Shown here: positions 10,408 through 18,251 of the stretch, piece after piece | Layout of the letters: every line of letters begins with the position of its first letter | How positions within the stretch are numbered: the stretch's first letter is position 1 | Assembly (NCBI GenBank): GCA_003223595.1 | Contig: QHVR01000106.1 | Coordinates: 1 to 30,571, forward strand | DNA from: Acidobacteriota bacterium | Lineage (GTDB): Bacteria > Acidobacteriota > Terriglobia > Terriglobales > Acidobacteriaceae | Reading direction: 5' to 3' | DNA length: 30,571 nucleotides | Notes under the pieces: model-generated | What the model saw: only the letters and a program-made list of their open reading frames with translations | Told to the model about the DNA's origin: nothing | Database searches by the model: none | Translations under genes and position numbers: made by a program

Positions 10408-11325
10408 TTGAGAAACGATATCTTGGCGCAGAGCTATCTAGCGATCGTGAATCCGGCCGCGGGGGGCGGACGTAGCGGCAGGCTTCTGGATCCGGTTTTG
10501 GAGCGCCTTAAGGCAGGAGGCATCCAGACGGATGTAGTGCATACGACTGCTGCCGGACAGGCCACCGAAATTGCGCGCGCGGCGTATGCCCGCGGCGTTC
10601 GAAAGTTCATTGCAGTCGGTGGGGATGGGACATCCTATGAAGTCGTGAATGGGCTGTTCCCTGAAGCCGCAAGTGCAGAGCCTCCCACTCTCGCGTTTCT
10701 GCCCTTAGGAACGGGGAATTCTTTTCTGCGCGATTTCAGTGATCGCGGCGTCGAGTACGCGATCGAAGCGATCCTTGCCGAACGCAGCCGAACCTGTGAC
10801 GTGATGCGTCTGCGCCATCGGGCTGGCATCATTCACTACATCAATCTACTCAGCATCGGTTTCACTGCGGATGTTGCCACCTTGCGCGCTCGCCGCTTCA
10901 GTTCGTGGGGAGAATTGGGCTACTTCGGATCCATTTTTCTCACGCTCGCCCGTTTCAATCGCCGCGCATTCCCGGTTCGAGTGCAAGGGGAAATGGAGTT
11001 TGACCGCAGGCCATGCCTGTTTCTGACCTTCAACAACAGCAAATTCACCGGCGGGACGATGATGATTGCGCCCAATGCCCAAACGAACGATGGCCTGATT
11101 GAGTATGTGCGATGGGGAACGATTGGGCGGCTTGGGTTGATCCGCGAACTGCCTGGCCTTTACGACGGGACGCACATCCAGCATTCCCTCGCCGAATGCA
11201 AGTCCGTGGCCCACGTGGAATTCAATCTTGAGTCTCCTGTGGACGTGATGGTCGATGGAGAGGTACTCACGCTGCACTGCGAAGAACTTGATGTGATTCC
11301 GCAGGCCCTGAACATAGTCGCCTGA
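10408..11325 (+). CDS. Diacylglycerol-kinase-family lipid kinase
   Basis: A DAGK catalytic-domain protein (YegS/DgkB type) that should phosphorylate a lipid hydroxyl with ATP at the cytoplasmic face of the membrane. The nucleotide-binding motif GGDGT is at residues 71-75 inside IAVGGDGTSYEVVNG, the N-terminal NPAAGGGRSGR motif begins at 15, and LPLGTGNSFLRD lies near 115. The C-terminal domain carries the TGGTMMIAPNA stretch and ends with the usual VMVDGEVL. The length of 305 residues is normal. The start is weak: TTG at 10408, or TTG at 10423, which would give a start closer to other family members. It lies 47 bases after acyl ligase 2 on the same strand, so it may phosphorylate the product of the preceding genes, but DAGK genes also occur alone. 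Confidence 0.85.
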   Translation: MRNDILAQSYLAIVNPAAGGGRSGRLLDPVLERLKAGGIQTDVVHTTAAGQATEIARAAYARGVRKFIAVGGDGTSYEVVNGLFPEAASAEPPTLAFLPLGTGNSFLRDFSDRGVEYAIEAILAERSRTCDVMRLRHRAGIIHYINLLSIGFTADVATLRARRFSSWGELGYFGSIFLTLARFNRRAFPVRVQGEMEFDRRPCLFLTFNNSKFTGGTMMIAPNAQTNDGLIEYVRWGTIGRLGLIRELPGLYDGTHIQHSLAECKSVAHVEFNLESPVDVMVDGEVLTLHCEELDVIPQALNIVA

Positions 11326-11349
11326 TCGCCGTGGTATAAGAATTGAACC

Positions 11350-11769
11350 ATGTCTGAAGAACGGCGAAAGAGGCGACAAAACCGCGAGGGTGATGCACCG
11401 AAGAACCGGAAAACCTGGCGCTATGCCATCGTGCTCGCCTTATTCGCGGTAGTTTTTCTTGCCGGCCGATATTATCGCGATCACAAGTACGATTCGTTTG
11501 CCAAGTGTCTCGCGGCCCATCAGGCAAGAATGTATGGTCTGTATTGGTGCCCGCACTGCGCCGAACAAAAGGAAATGTTTGGCGCCGCATTCCGCTATGT
11601 GCCGTACCAGGAGTGCGCCCTCAAAGAGAAGCCCGGAGAAATGGCCCCACAGTGCAAGGCGGCGGGCGTGAAGCTGTTTCCCAGCTGGCAGTTCGGCTCG
11701 AATCCGCCGACAGAAGGCGTGTTCTCACTAGATGAACTCAGCGACAAAACGGGGTGCAGCCTTCCGTGA
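11350..11769 (+). CDS. Membrane-anchored thioredoxin-like protein, partner of VKOR
   Basis: A thiol-disulfide protein of 139 residues. After a very basic N-terminus, a membrane helix spans about 23-40, placing the rest outside the cytoplasmic membrane. The redox motif is C67-P-H-C70 in YWCPHCAEQKEMFG, followed by a C89, C102 and a LFPSWQF segment that holds the usual proline. This pattern (YWCPHC, QK-MFG, CKAAGVK-PSW) matches the thioredoxin-like domain fused to vitamin K epoxide reductase in cyanobacteria and plants, but here it is a separate gene placed in front of the VKOR gene. It is expected to donate disulfides to exported proteins and be reoxidised by VKOR. It starts 24 bases after the lipid kinase gene, and its stop overlaps the VKOR start. 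Confidence 0.85.
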   Translation: MSEERRKRRQNREGDAPKNRKTWRYAIVLALFAVVFLAGRYYRDHKYDSFAKCLAAHQARMYGLYWCPHCAEQKEMFGAAFRYVPYQECALKEKPGEMAPQCKAAGVKLFPSWQFGSNPPTEGVFSLDELSDKTGCSLP

Positions 11770-12203
11770 ACGGCTCCGGCGATCGGCTACTTTTCGTGCT
11801 GATTGCGATCTTATCGCTGGCTGGTGTCATTGATTCCGGTATATCAGTGCAACGTCATTTCGCAGAATCGCCCACCCGGTACTGCGACTTCAGCCAGAAA
11901 TTCAGTTGCGACATCGTGAACCGCAGCGAGTACTCCACGTTGCTCGGCATTCCCGTGGCCGTCATTGGGGTAGCTGGATACGCCATGCTGTTCGTGCTCT
12001 CAATTTTCTTCCGAACGAGGGAGCAAATTCGGGACTGGCTGTTGGGTGCGGCGCTTGCGGGGCTCGGCTTTGCTTTGTATCTCACCTACATCGAAGCCTA
12101 CGTGCTGACAACGTGGTGCATCTTATGCCTGATTTCGTTGGTACTGATTTCGCTGATCAGCGTGGTGGCGGGAGTTCTGAAATTGAGGAACTCCAGGGCA
12201 TGA
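11766..12203 (+). CDS. Vitamin K epoxide reductase (VKOR) family membrane oxidoreductase
   Basis: An integral membrane enzyme that reoxidises a thioredoxin-like partner and passes electrons to quinone, the counterpart of DsbB. Numbered from the GTG at 11766 it has 145 residues, four hydrophobic helices, the loop cysteine pair C40/C48, the conserved serine region NRSEYSTLLGIP at 52-63 and the active-site C118-ILC121 in the last helix pair. All four cysteines required for relay are present. An upstream in-frame GTG at 11754 is possible, but the GTGA overlap at 11766 with the preceding stop is the more usual arrangement and has a GGGG stretch 11 bases upstream. With the preceding gene it forms a two-gene oxidative folding unit. 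Confidence 0.87.
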   Translation: MNGSGDRLLFVLIAILSLAGVIDSGISVQRHFAESPTRYCDFSQKFSCDIVNRSEYSTLLGIPVAVIGVAGYAMLFVLSIFFRTREQIRDWLLGAALAGLGFALYLTYIEAYVLTTWCILCLISLVLISLISVVAGVLKLRNSRA

Positions 12204-12236
12204 GAGCCAGCGGCAAGCTTTAAGCGACGAGCACAG

Positions 12237-13121
12237 ATGCAAGAAATCCAGAACAAGCAGACTGACGCTTCGAGAACGCCTGCCGGCATGATTCGCGGTG
12301 AAACGGCTACTGGCGACTTACGTATTCATCCGTTCCACAGTCGAATTTATCGTAACGATCGTTTCCTGCGCGTGTGGCTGCCTCCGGGCTATGACGATGC
12401 ACAGAATGCTGCACGCCAATATCCCGTCCTATACCTCAATGACGGCCAGAATCTGTTTGAGCCGGCGACCTCGTTCAACGGAGTCGAATGGCAGGTCGAT
12501 GAAACAGCCGACCGCCTGATCCGCGAACAGGTGATTGCACCCATGATCATTGTAGGCATCGATAATACCGGCAAAGACCGGCTGCGCGAATACATGCCAC
12601 ACCGTTCTTTTCAGCCGATGATGCTGCGCGTGCAGGGAACCCGCTATCCCAGTTTTCTGATCAAGGAGGTCATGCCTTTCGTGGAGCGCCACTATCGAGT
12701 GGCATCAGGTCCTCGAACTACCGGCTTGGGCGGCTCTTCCTTAGGAGCATTGATCGCCTTATATACCGTCGCGGTTTCACCCGGGATCTTTGGCCGATTA
12801 CTGTTGGAGAGTCCATCGTTGTGGGCGGCGAATCGGCAGATCATTCGGCAGAGTCGGACAGTCCGGCGCTGGCCGGAACGCGTTTTTCTCGCAACCGGTA
12901 GCGCGGAAGCAGGGCGAGAGGATCGAGACCGTAGCATGGTCGATGACGTACAGGAACTCGCTGCAATCCTGCATCGTGGCGGTTTGGATGCATGCCACCT
13001 GCGGCTGGTCGTCGAGCAGGGCGCATCCCACCATGAGTCAAAGTGGGCACAGCGCTTCCCGGACGCCTTATCGTTCCTGTTCGCTGAGGACCGGCCGGGC
13101 TCCGCTGCGGGCCAGAATTAA
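12237..13121 (+). CDS. Alpha/beta-hydrolase esterase (Fes/esterase D-like family)
   Basis: A predicted serine esterase of 294 residues of the putative esterase family that includes enterochelin esterases and S-formylglutathione-like hydrolases. The strand-turn motif PVLYLNDGQNLF at 63-74 and the nucleophile elbow GGSSLG at 165-170 (S168) are clear. H265 or H266 in GASHHESKW is the likely catalytic histidine, and E228 or D229 the acid. No signal peptide is visible, so it should be cytoplasmic. The substrate is unknown; the neighbourhood of lipid genes and of a downstream efflux-type MFS protein does not settle it. It starts 33 bases after VKOR and could be co-transcribed. Confidence 0.8.
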   Translation: MQEIQNKQTDASRTPAGMIRGETATGDLRIHPFHSRIYRNDRFLRVWLPPGYDDAQNAARQYPVLYLNDGQNLFEPATSFNGVEWQVDETADRLIREQVIAPMIIVGIDNTGKDRLREYMPHRSFQPMMLRVQGTRYPSFLIKEVMPFVERHYRVASGPRTTGLGGSSLGALIALYTVAVSPGIFGRLLLESPSLWAANRQIIRQSRTVRRWPERVFLATGSAEAGREDRDRSMVDDVQELAAILHRGGLDACHLRLVVEQGASHHESKWAQRFPDALSFLFAEDRPGSAAGQN

Positions 13122-13217
13122 TATCGTGGCGTTTAAGAATCCTGCGCGATTCCATCTCATCCAAACTGATTTTCAAGCACAATGCTGGCAGTGGAGCGGT
13201 TCATGCGAAGATAGTGT

Positions 13218-14456
13218 TTGACTTCGAAACGGTCGGACCGGATGCGAGCGTCACTCCGCAGAGTTTTCAAAGCATTTCAATATCGCGACTTTCGCCTGAT
13301 GTGGTTTGGCGCCTGTACTTCCAGTATAGGCACCTGGATGCAGATCGTGGCGCAGGGCTGGCTCATTTACCGCTTGAGCCACTCGGCATTTCTGCTTGCA
13401 CTCGATCAGTTTCTCGCCGGGATTCCCATCTTCCTGCTTTCGCTGATCGGCGGGGTAGTAGCAGACCGCACCGAAAGACGAAAGATCCTGCTGATCTCGC
13501 AATATATTCAGATGGCTTGTGCCGGAGTTCTCACGTTACTGGTGGCCACCGAAGTGGTGCGGGTATGGCAGATTCTCTCCTTGTCTTTTGTCGCTGGAGT
13601 GGCGCAATCGTTTGGAGGTCCGGCATATCAGGCGCTGATTCCTACGCTGGTGGATCGCGAGGACATGCCGAATGCCATCGCGCTTAACTCGATCCAGTTC
13701 AATCTGGCGGTCACTGTCGGTCCGGCGCTCGCTGGCATCACCTTGGCGCGTCTTGGGGAAAAGTGGTGTTTTGGACTGAATGCTTTGTCTTTTCTTGCCC
13801 CGGTGGTGACCCTCTTGCTCATATCCGCGCGTTTCGTGCCGGAAACCACCAAGGAGTCGATGTTCAACAGCTTGAAACAGGGCATTCACTTCTTGCGCCA
13901 GCAGGGGTCTATGGAGGCCCTGATCGTTCTGGCATTTTGCATGACTGCTCTCAGCATGCCCATGCGTACGTACATTCCCGTATTCGTGAAAGACATTTTC
14001 CAGCGTGGGCCGGAAACCTACGGCAATCTACTTTCTCTGATGGGAGTGGGCTCGATCTGCGGATCGCTCGCCGTGGCGGGATTAGGGAATATACGCAATA
14101 AGGGGCGGTTTGCCCTGAGTATGCTGATCTGCCTTGGCCTGGGCATCTCGGGGTTTTCGTTTTCTCGATTTCTGAATCTCTCGTACGTCATGTTGTTGGT
14201 GGTGGGAGCGTCGATGATGGCGGTCTTCGCGACCGTCACTTCGCTGGTGCAGTTGATCACAACCAACGAAATGCGTGGACGAGTCATGAGCGTGTACAAC
14301 TGCGCCTTCCGCGGTGGCATGCCTATGGGGAATCTGGCAACAGGATGGCTGGTGCCCAGGTTCACTGTGCCTCTGGTCCTCGGAGCCAATGGCTTTCTCC
14401 TGGTGCTGTTGGCACTCTACTTCTTACTGGTGCAACGCAGGGTTGCGGCTTTGTGA
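13218..14456 (+). CDS. MFS transporter, MFS_3 (enterobactin-exporter-like) type
   Basis: A 412-residue inner-membrane permease with about 12 hydrophobic segments. The beginning FKAFQYRDFRLMWFGACTSS and the GGVVADRTERRK loop between helices 2 and 3 are typical of the MFS_3 group, which is mostly made of exporters. NEMRGRVMSVYN at the last cytoplasmic loop is another group hallmark. The start is uncertain: TTG at 13218 with a GAAG stretch shortly upstream, or ATG at 13242. It is the last + strand gene and follows an Fes-like esterase gene by 96 bases; esterase plus MFS_3 recalls siderophore loci, but no siderophore synthesis genes are visible, so the cargo is unknown. Confidence 0.85.
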   Translation: MTSKRSDRMRASLRRVFKAFQYRDFRLMWFGACTSSIGTWMQIVAQGWLIYRLSHSAFLLALDQFLAGIPIFLLSLIGGVVADRTERRKILLISQYIQMACAGVLTLLVATEVVRVWQILSLSFVAGVAQSFGGPAYQALIPTLVDREDMPNAIALNSIQFNLAVTVGPALAGITLARLGEKWCFGLNALSFLAPVVTLLLISARFVPETTKESMFNSLKQGIHFLRQQGSMEALIVLAFCMTALSMPMRTYIPVFVKDIFQRGPETYGNLLSLMGVGSICGSLAVAGLGNIRNKGRFALSMLICLGLGISGFSFSRFLNLSYVMLLVVGASMMAVFATVTSLVQLITTNEMRGRVMSVYNCAFRGGMPMGNLATGWLVPRFTVPLVLGANGFLLVLLALYFLLVQRRVAAL

Positions 14457-14523
14457 GGAACAGATTGTGCTCGGCTGAGATAGAGAGCCTGTGTACTGAT
14501 GCTCAGGGCGATTCGATCCGGAT
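14457..14523. other. Convergent junction without a clear terminator
   Basis: The + strand block of genes and the - strand block meet here, 67 bases between two stop codons. A short GGCT/AGCC stem could form near 14475-14492, but its stem is only four base pairs and no T-run follows on either strand. I see no convincing intrinsic terminator. Confidence 0.5.
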
Positions 14524-15879
14524 TCAATCTTTGACTGCTTGTTCGCTTGCTTGTTGCCCGGATGGTTCTGCGGTCGGCAGCGGCGGAGAGTTGAAATAAC
14601 GGACCGTCACGTCTTTGCCGATATTCACCTGCTTATTCCAAGCGCTGCTCTTTTTTGGAGTGGGAAGCGGGCGAAAGTGCCGAATTGTAACATCGTCTGA
14701 AATGTAGTCCACCTCATCTTTCCCGGCCCATACGCGCTTGAAGGAAGCGGTGGGGGCACCAGCGTCGCGGGCGCTGGCGTTGGGCTTGAGGGGAGATGGC
14801 GCGACGATCTGCTGATCAACCGCAGATAGCGGCTGCGCTGCAACCGGAGTCGTGTTGCCGGAAGAGGAATACGCGACAGGTAATATTGTGCTCTGATGGC
14901 GCGCGATGGCAGCCATGATTGCCAGCACCAGAACAACAGACACCGCTGCGACATTCAAAAGAAGCTTGCCCCGTGACCGGCTGGACCATTGCGCTTGGAA
15001 AAGAAGCAGGTCCCGATGCAGCCTCTCGAGAGCAGGCTTGTGCCATGAAAGTCTCGGCCGGCGTGCGCGCGGTAGTTGCCATTTGGGCAAACGAATATGA
15101 CGCAGGTGTTCAGCTGCTGAACTTGCCAGTTGTGCCCCGTAAGCCCGTGCATCCCATTTCCGCACTGCAGAAAGAATCTGCGTGTATGAAGATTCTGCCC
15201 TTGCTTCCGTCGGCACCTCAGGTGCGCGTTGGCGCGTAACCGTTAGCTGCCGAACCTGTTGATTCATTCGCAACAGGGCGCGCGCCAAGGTTGATGAACT
15301 TACTATGCTCTTTTCTGCTGTCACAAGGGGAAGTGCGCTGGCATCCCCGGCAAGCGTGGCCATCAGCTGATACGTGCGTACCTCCGGCTCGGAGAAAACG
15401 TGGGGCTCGTTGAAGAAAACTTCAAGCACTCCCATCATCGCGTGCTCGCGATAGATCGGCACCATCAGTAGCGCTTGCACATCAAATTGCCGGCAAATCT
15501 CGCCCTCGATCCGGGAATCGGTCGCTGCATTTTCTACACGCAAGATCTCTTTGCGGGGGTGATCGTGCGCCGCACTGCTGAAGACGGCGGTCAATTGCGA
15601 GCCGACATTTTCGAGCGCGGTTCCACTGCCCGCGCGATGAACCAGCTGATTTCCCTCGAGCACAGCGATGCCTATGCCGGATGCATTGGCAATACCCCGA
15701 GCGCGCTCCACCAGCAAATTCATGGCATAGCCGGCGTCGACGCCGTCGCCCGTAACTACACGTTGAATTTCAATGATGGCGGCCAGGGACTCGGGCGCCA
15801 TTCCACTCTGCTGGACGGAGAAGGCATTCGCAAGCAGCGACTGAAACGACTCGCGATCGAAGCTCTGATGTGTATTCAT
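14524..15879 (-). CDS. GAF-domain protein with one membrane helix and a C-terminal repeat
   Basis: Residues about 30-190 form a GAF-like sensory domain (GIGIAVLEGNQLVHRAG, then RIEGEICRQFDVQALLMVPIY and GVLEVFF), as in GAF domains that bind small ligands. A basic linker rich in arginine follows, then a single membrane helix at about 306-325, and an extracytoplasmic Ala/Pro/Ser-rich tail. The tail holds a twofold repeat: SDDVTIRHFRPLPT at 394-407 and GKDVTVRYFNSPPLPT at 421-436. There is no kinase, cyclase or phosphodiesterase domain, so the output is unknown; the design suggests a cytoplasmic sensor linked to something at the cell surface. The ATG has no good ribosome binding site, and a perfect inverted repeat lies 36-50 bases upstream. 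No known gene name applies. Confidence 0.7.
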   Translation of the reverse strand: MNTHQSFDRESFQSLLANAFSVQQSGMAPESLAAIIEIQRVVTGDGVDAGYAMNLLVERARGIANASGIGIAVLEGNQLVHRAGSGTALENVGSQLTAVFSSAAHDHPRKEILRVENAATDSRIEGEICRQFDVQALLMVPIYREHAMMGVLEVFFNEPHVFSEPEVRTYQLMATLAGDASALPLVTAEKSIVSSSTLARALLRMNQQVRQLTVTRQRAPEVPTEARAESSYTQILSAVRKWDARAYGAQLASSAAEHLRHIRLPKWQLPRARRPRLSWHKPALERLHRDLLLFQAQWSSRSRGKLLLNVAAVSVVLVLAIMAAIARHQSTILPVAYSSSGNTTPVAAQPLSAVDQQIVAPSPLKPNASARDAGAPTASFKRVWAGKDEVDYISDDVTIRHFRPLPTPKKSSAWNKQVNIGKDVTVRYFNSPPLPTAEPSGQQASEQAVKD

Positions 15880-16122
15880 GGGACACTAAACGGGAAGCGG
15901 GACAATCTTGCTGTCCCAGTGATACTGGGCCGTGCCGCATCCTAATCCCTTTCGCGGGAATAGATAGTACCAGCAAAACCGCGCAGATCTACATACAGGT
16001 TTTACCGTATCGCGCGTGAAAACTCTTGGCAGGTCAGGCTTTTCAGCCGCACCCACAGAATGCAAAAACGCTCTTCAGGGGAAGCCAGCGGCTATGTACA
16101 GGTGCTCGGCATCTGCCTTTAG
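15880..16122. other. 243-base intergenic region upstream of the GAF gene
   Basis: This is the longest non-coding stretch of the window. It should hold the terminator region of the VWFA gene and the promoter of the GAF gene, both on the - strand. Apart from the inverted repeat at 15915-15929 I see no clear -35/-10 pair, RNA gene or coding frame in it. Confidence 0.55.
15915..15929. promoter_or_regulatory. Perfect inverted repeat, possible operator of the GAF gene
   Basis: CCCAGT-GAT-ACTGGG is a perfect 6-base inverted repeat around a three-base centre, 36-50 bases upstream of the ATG at 15879. The position and the short, symmetric form would suit a repressor or activator dimer. A 15-base palindrome of this kind can also occur by chance. 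Confidence 0.3.
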
Positions 16123-18054
16123 TTAATTTGAGGCCAGCGTAGCGCGTGCATAATAGCCCTTGCGTACCTGTACGTGGAGGCGCTTCCCATCTTTTTCAGC
16201 GGTCACATGAATGGGCCGGAACCTTCCGTCCGGTTTGAAGCCGGCGGCTTTATAAGCGATCAGGTAGCGGCTGCGGATCACCGTTGGTAACTCATTCAGA
16301 GAAGCGTCGAGCGAGCGGAGATTCCCCGGGAAAAACGACTCTCCCCCGCTGCGCTCAGCCAGTAGCTTTAGGATTCGGTTGGCGTCTGTATCATCCTCCC
16401 CTTTTTCCGCGGTACTCACCGTATAGACCGTCACGCCGGCGGCTTCTGCCTCTTCAATCGCCTGCTTGAGACTTCTGTGGCTCGAATTGTCCTCACCGTC
16501 CGTGACAACCACAAGCACTCTCGCGGTCCGGCCTTGATCAGGAAATGCAGCCAACTTCCAACAGGCCTGAAAAACGGCGTCGAAGATAGCCGTCCCACTG
16601 CCCCCGCTTGTAAGCTTCTCGATTCCCTCGGCAAGTTTGACTGGATCGCGGGTAAAATCTTGCGCCACTGTAGCTTCGTCACGAAAGCCTTCTACGAATG
16701 CCAGATCGGAGTCCTTATTCAAGACTCTATCAATAAACTTCTCGGCCGCTCGTTTTTCGAAGGTCACGCGCTGCTGGACTGACTCACTGGTATCGATCAG
16801 CAGTCCTAGCCGCAGAGGAAGCCTGGATTGAGGGATGAACTGCAAGACTTTGTCTGGAGGCTTATTGTCATCCCTGACGTGAATATCCGTTAACGACAGA
16901 TCACCGACCATATGTCCATGGCTAGTCACCGAAAAGAACAGCGCCGTTTCGTCCACGACCTGGTGGATGGTGAAGAGCTTCTGGGGTGACCTGAAAGTAG
17001 GAAGTCGATACGCGGAACCGGGTTCGGTGGGAGTCGCAGGGAAACTTACCGCGTTGGATGTGGGGCTGCATGTATCGCAATCGTCGGGCTCAGGATTATT
17101 TTCGATATCGCTGAGCTGCGTCTTCAGGTACTCGCTGTTCGGAAACGTAATTCGGCGAACCTGGGCCGCTGCAGGAACTTCCTCGATGCTGCTCGCCCTG
17201 GCAGTCTGCTCAGTCGCTACTCTACCTGTGGCCAAAGCTGCCAGTTGTTGGCGGGCAATGGGAGAGAGTGGGTTGCTAGGATCCTCGGCGAGAAATGTCT
17301 GCAGCTGTGACCTCACCGCGTTGGAATCATGGAGCGACATGGCCGCGGCTGCGGCGATGTAGTGTACGTTGGCGACCGCGTGGTGTTCCAGAGCATGTAC
17401 CCGGTTGACCGTCTGCACGCACTTGGCGTACTGATGATTTCCGTTCTCAGCGAATGCCAGTGCAGTCAGAATCCGCGGATCGTCCAGCGTGAGATTGGCA
17501 GCATTTAGCAGATTCGTTTCAGCAGCCGCAAAGTCGTTTCCGCTGATGGCCAGCAGGCCAAGGTCGAGGAAAGGGCCCGGAAACCGATCGTCCAGTCTGG
17601 CCGCCGTCTCAAACTCTTCGCGAGCGCGTGGATCTTGTTGGTCCAGATACGCCAGGCCGAGCGCGTTATGGGCTGACACGAAATCCGGGTATATCTTGAC
17701 GGCTCTCTGGAATGCTCGGATGGCGCCCTTGGGATCCTGTGCTTTGAGCGCTGCTATGGCTTGCTTGAACTCCTTAACGGCCTTGTCGGGAGCCTGAAGA
17801 TCGAGTGCAGAGACAACACCCGAGTCAATCAAAGCGGTCTGCAGATGTTTTTCGGTTTCGTCCCACACCCGCTCATCAGAAATCATTCGAGCGAAGTCGA
17901 TCTGTGCAAACACTGAGGTGGGGCCGGCATTCAGGTAGGGTAGCTGTTGTGTTTGAGCGGCCAAGTGGGCATTCAAAAATAGACTTGCGACAAGCATCAT
18001 CAGCAATCGACTGACGAATCGGGGTAAGCGGCATGAAGATCCAATCGAAAACAT
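16123..18054 (-). CDS. Secreted TPR protein with acidobacterial VWFA-related domain
   Basis: Numbered from the ATG at 18054, this 643-residue protein begins with a signal peptide (basic RFVSR, then LLMMLVASLFLNAHLAAQ, cleavage after about residue 34). A helical TPR region spans about 95-280, and the VWFA-related domain found repeatedly in acidobacteria occupies about 360-640. The metal site motif DTSES is at 421-425, with the matching threonine in GSGTAIFDA near 488 and VVTDGED near 516-522, so the metal-binding site looks complete. A small cysteine pair (CDTC) lies in the linker before the VWFA domain. GTG at 18114 would add 20 residues ahead of the signal peptide and is less likely. It probably acts in protein-protein contacts outside the cytoplasmic membrane; the partner is unknown. 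The kinase gene lies upstream of it on the same strand. Confidence 0.85.
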   Translation of the reverse strand: MFSIGSSCRLPRFVSRLLMMLVASLFLNAHLAAQTQQLPYLNAGPTSVFAQIDFARMISDERVWDETEKHLQTALIDSGVVSALDLQAPDKAVKEFKQAIAALKAQDPKGAIRAFQRAVKIYPDFVSAHNALGLAYLDQQDPRAREEFETAARLDDRFPGPFLDLGLLAISGNDFAAAETNLLNAANLTLDDPRILTALAFAENGNHQYAKCVQTVNRVHALEHHAVANVHYIAAAAAMSLHDSNAVRSQLQTFLAEDPSNPLSPIARQQLAALATGRVATEQTARASSIEEVPAAAQVRRITFPNSEYLKTQLSDIENNPEPDDCDTCSPTSNAVSFPATPTEPGSAYRLPTFRSPQKLFTIHQVVDETALFFSVTSHGHMVGDLSLTDIHVRDDNKPPDKVLQFIPQSRLPLRLGLLIDTSESVQQRVTFEKRAAEKFIDRVLNKDSDLAFVEGFRDEATVAQDFTRDPVKLAEGIEKLTSGGSGTAIFDAVFQACWKLAAFPDQGRTARVLVVVTDGEDNSSHRSLKQAIEEAEAAGVTVYTVSTAEKGEDDTDANRILKLLAERSGGESFFPGNLRSLDASLNELPTVIRSRYLIAYKAAGFKPDGRFRPIHVTAEKDGKRLHVQVRKGYYARATLASN

Positions 18055-18199
18055 AAGAACTCTTGCTATTGAGCGTAGCGGTGCCAGGCGTCGGACTCGC
18101 GCAAAATTAGGCACTCGTGCAGCTAGTCTGCGGGCCCAGATGCGCCATTAGGATGACGTTCCGGAAGAAAAGGAAAGAAGGAAAAATGTGATCTGCGTG

Positions 18200-18217
18200 T
18201 ATAACGCAAACGTTATA
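18200..18217. promoter_or_regulatory. Perfect inverted repeat between kinase and VWFA genes
   Basis: TATAACG-CAAA-CGTTATA is a perfect 7-base inverted repeat with a four-base loop. It lies 35-52 bases beyond the stop of the kinase gene and about 146 bases upstream of the VWFA gene start on the same strand. It could be an operator of the VWFA gene or a weak transcription-ending hairpin: on the - strand a short T-run follows, but only about 13 bases after the stem and the stem is AT-rich. Confidence 0.35.
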
Positions 18218-18251
18218 GATTCAGGTACTTACCTTTGCGTTTGACGATCCA

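Noticed and set aside
12237..14456. Esterase plus MFS_3 exporter as a siderophore locus
   Set aside because: No siderophore synthesis, TonB receptor or iron-regulator gene is in the window, and both families have many other roles.
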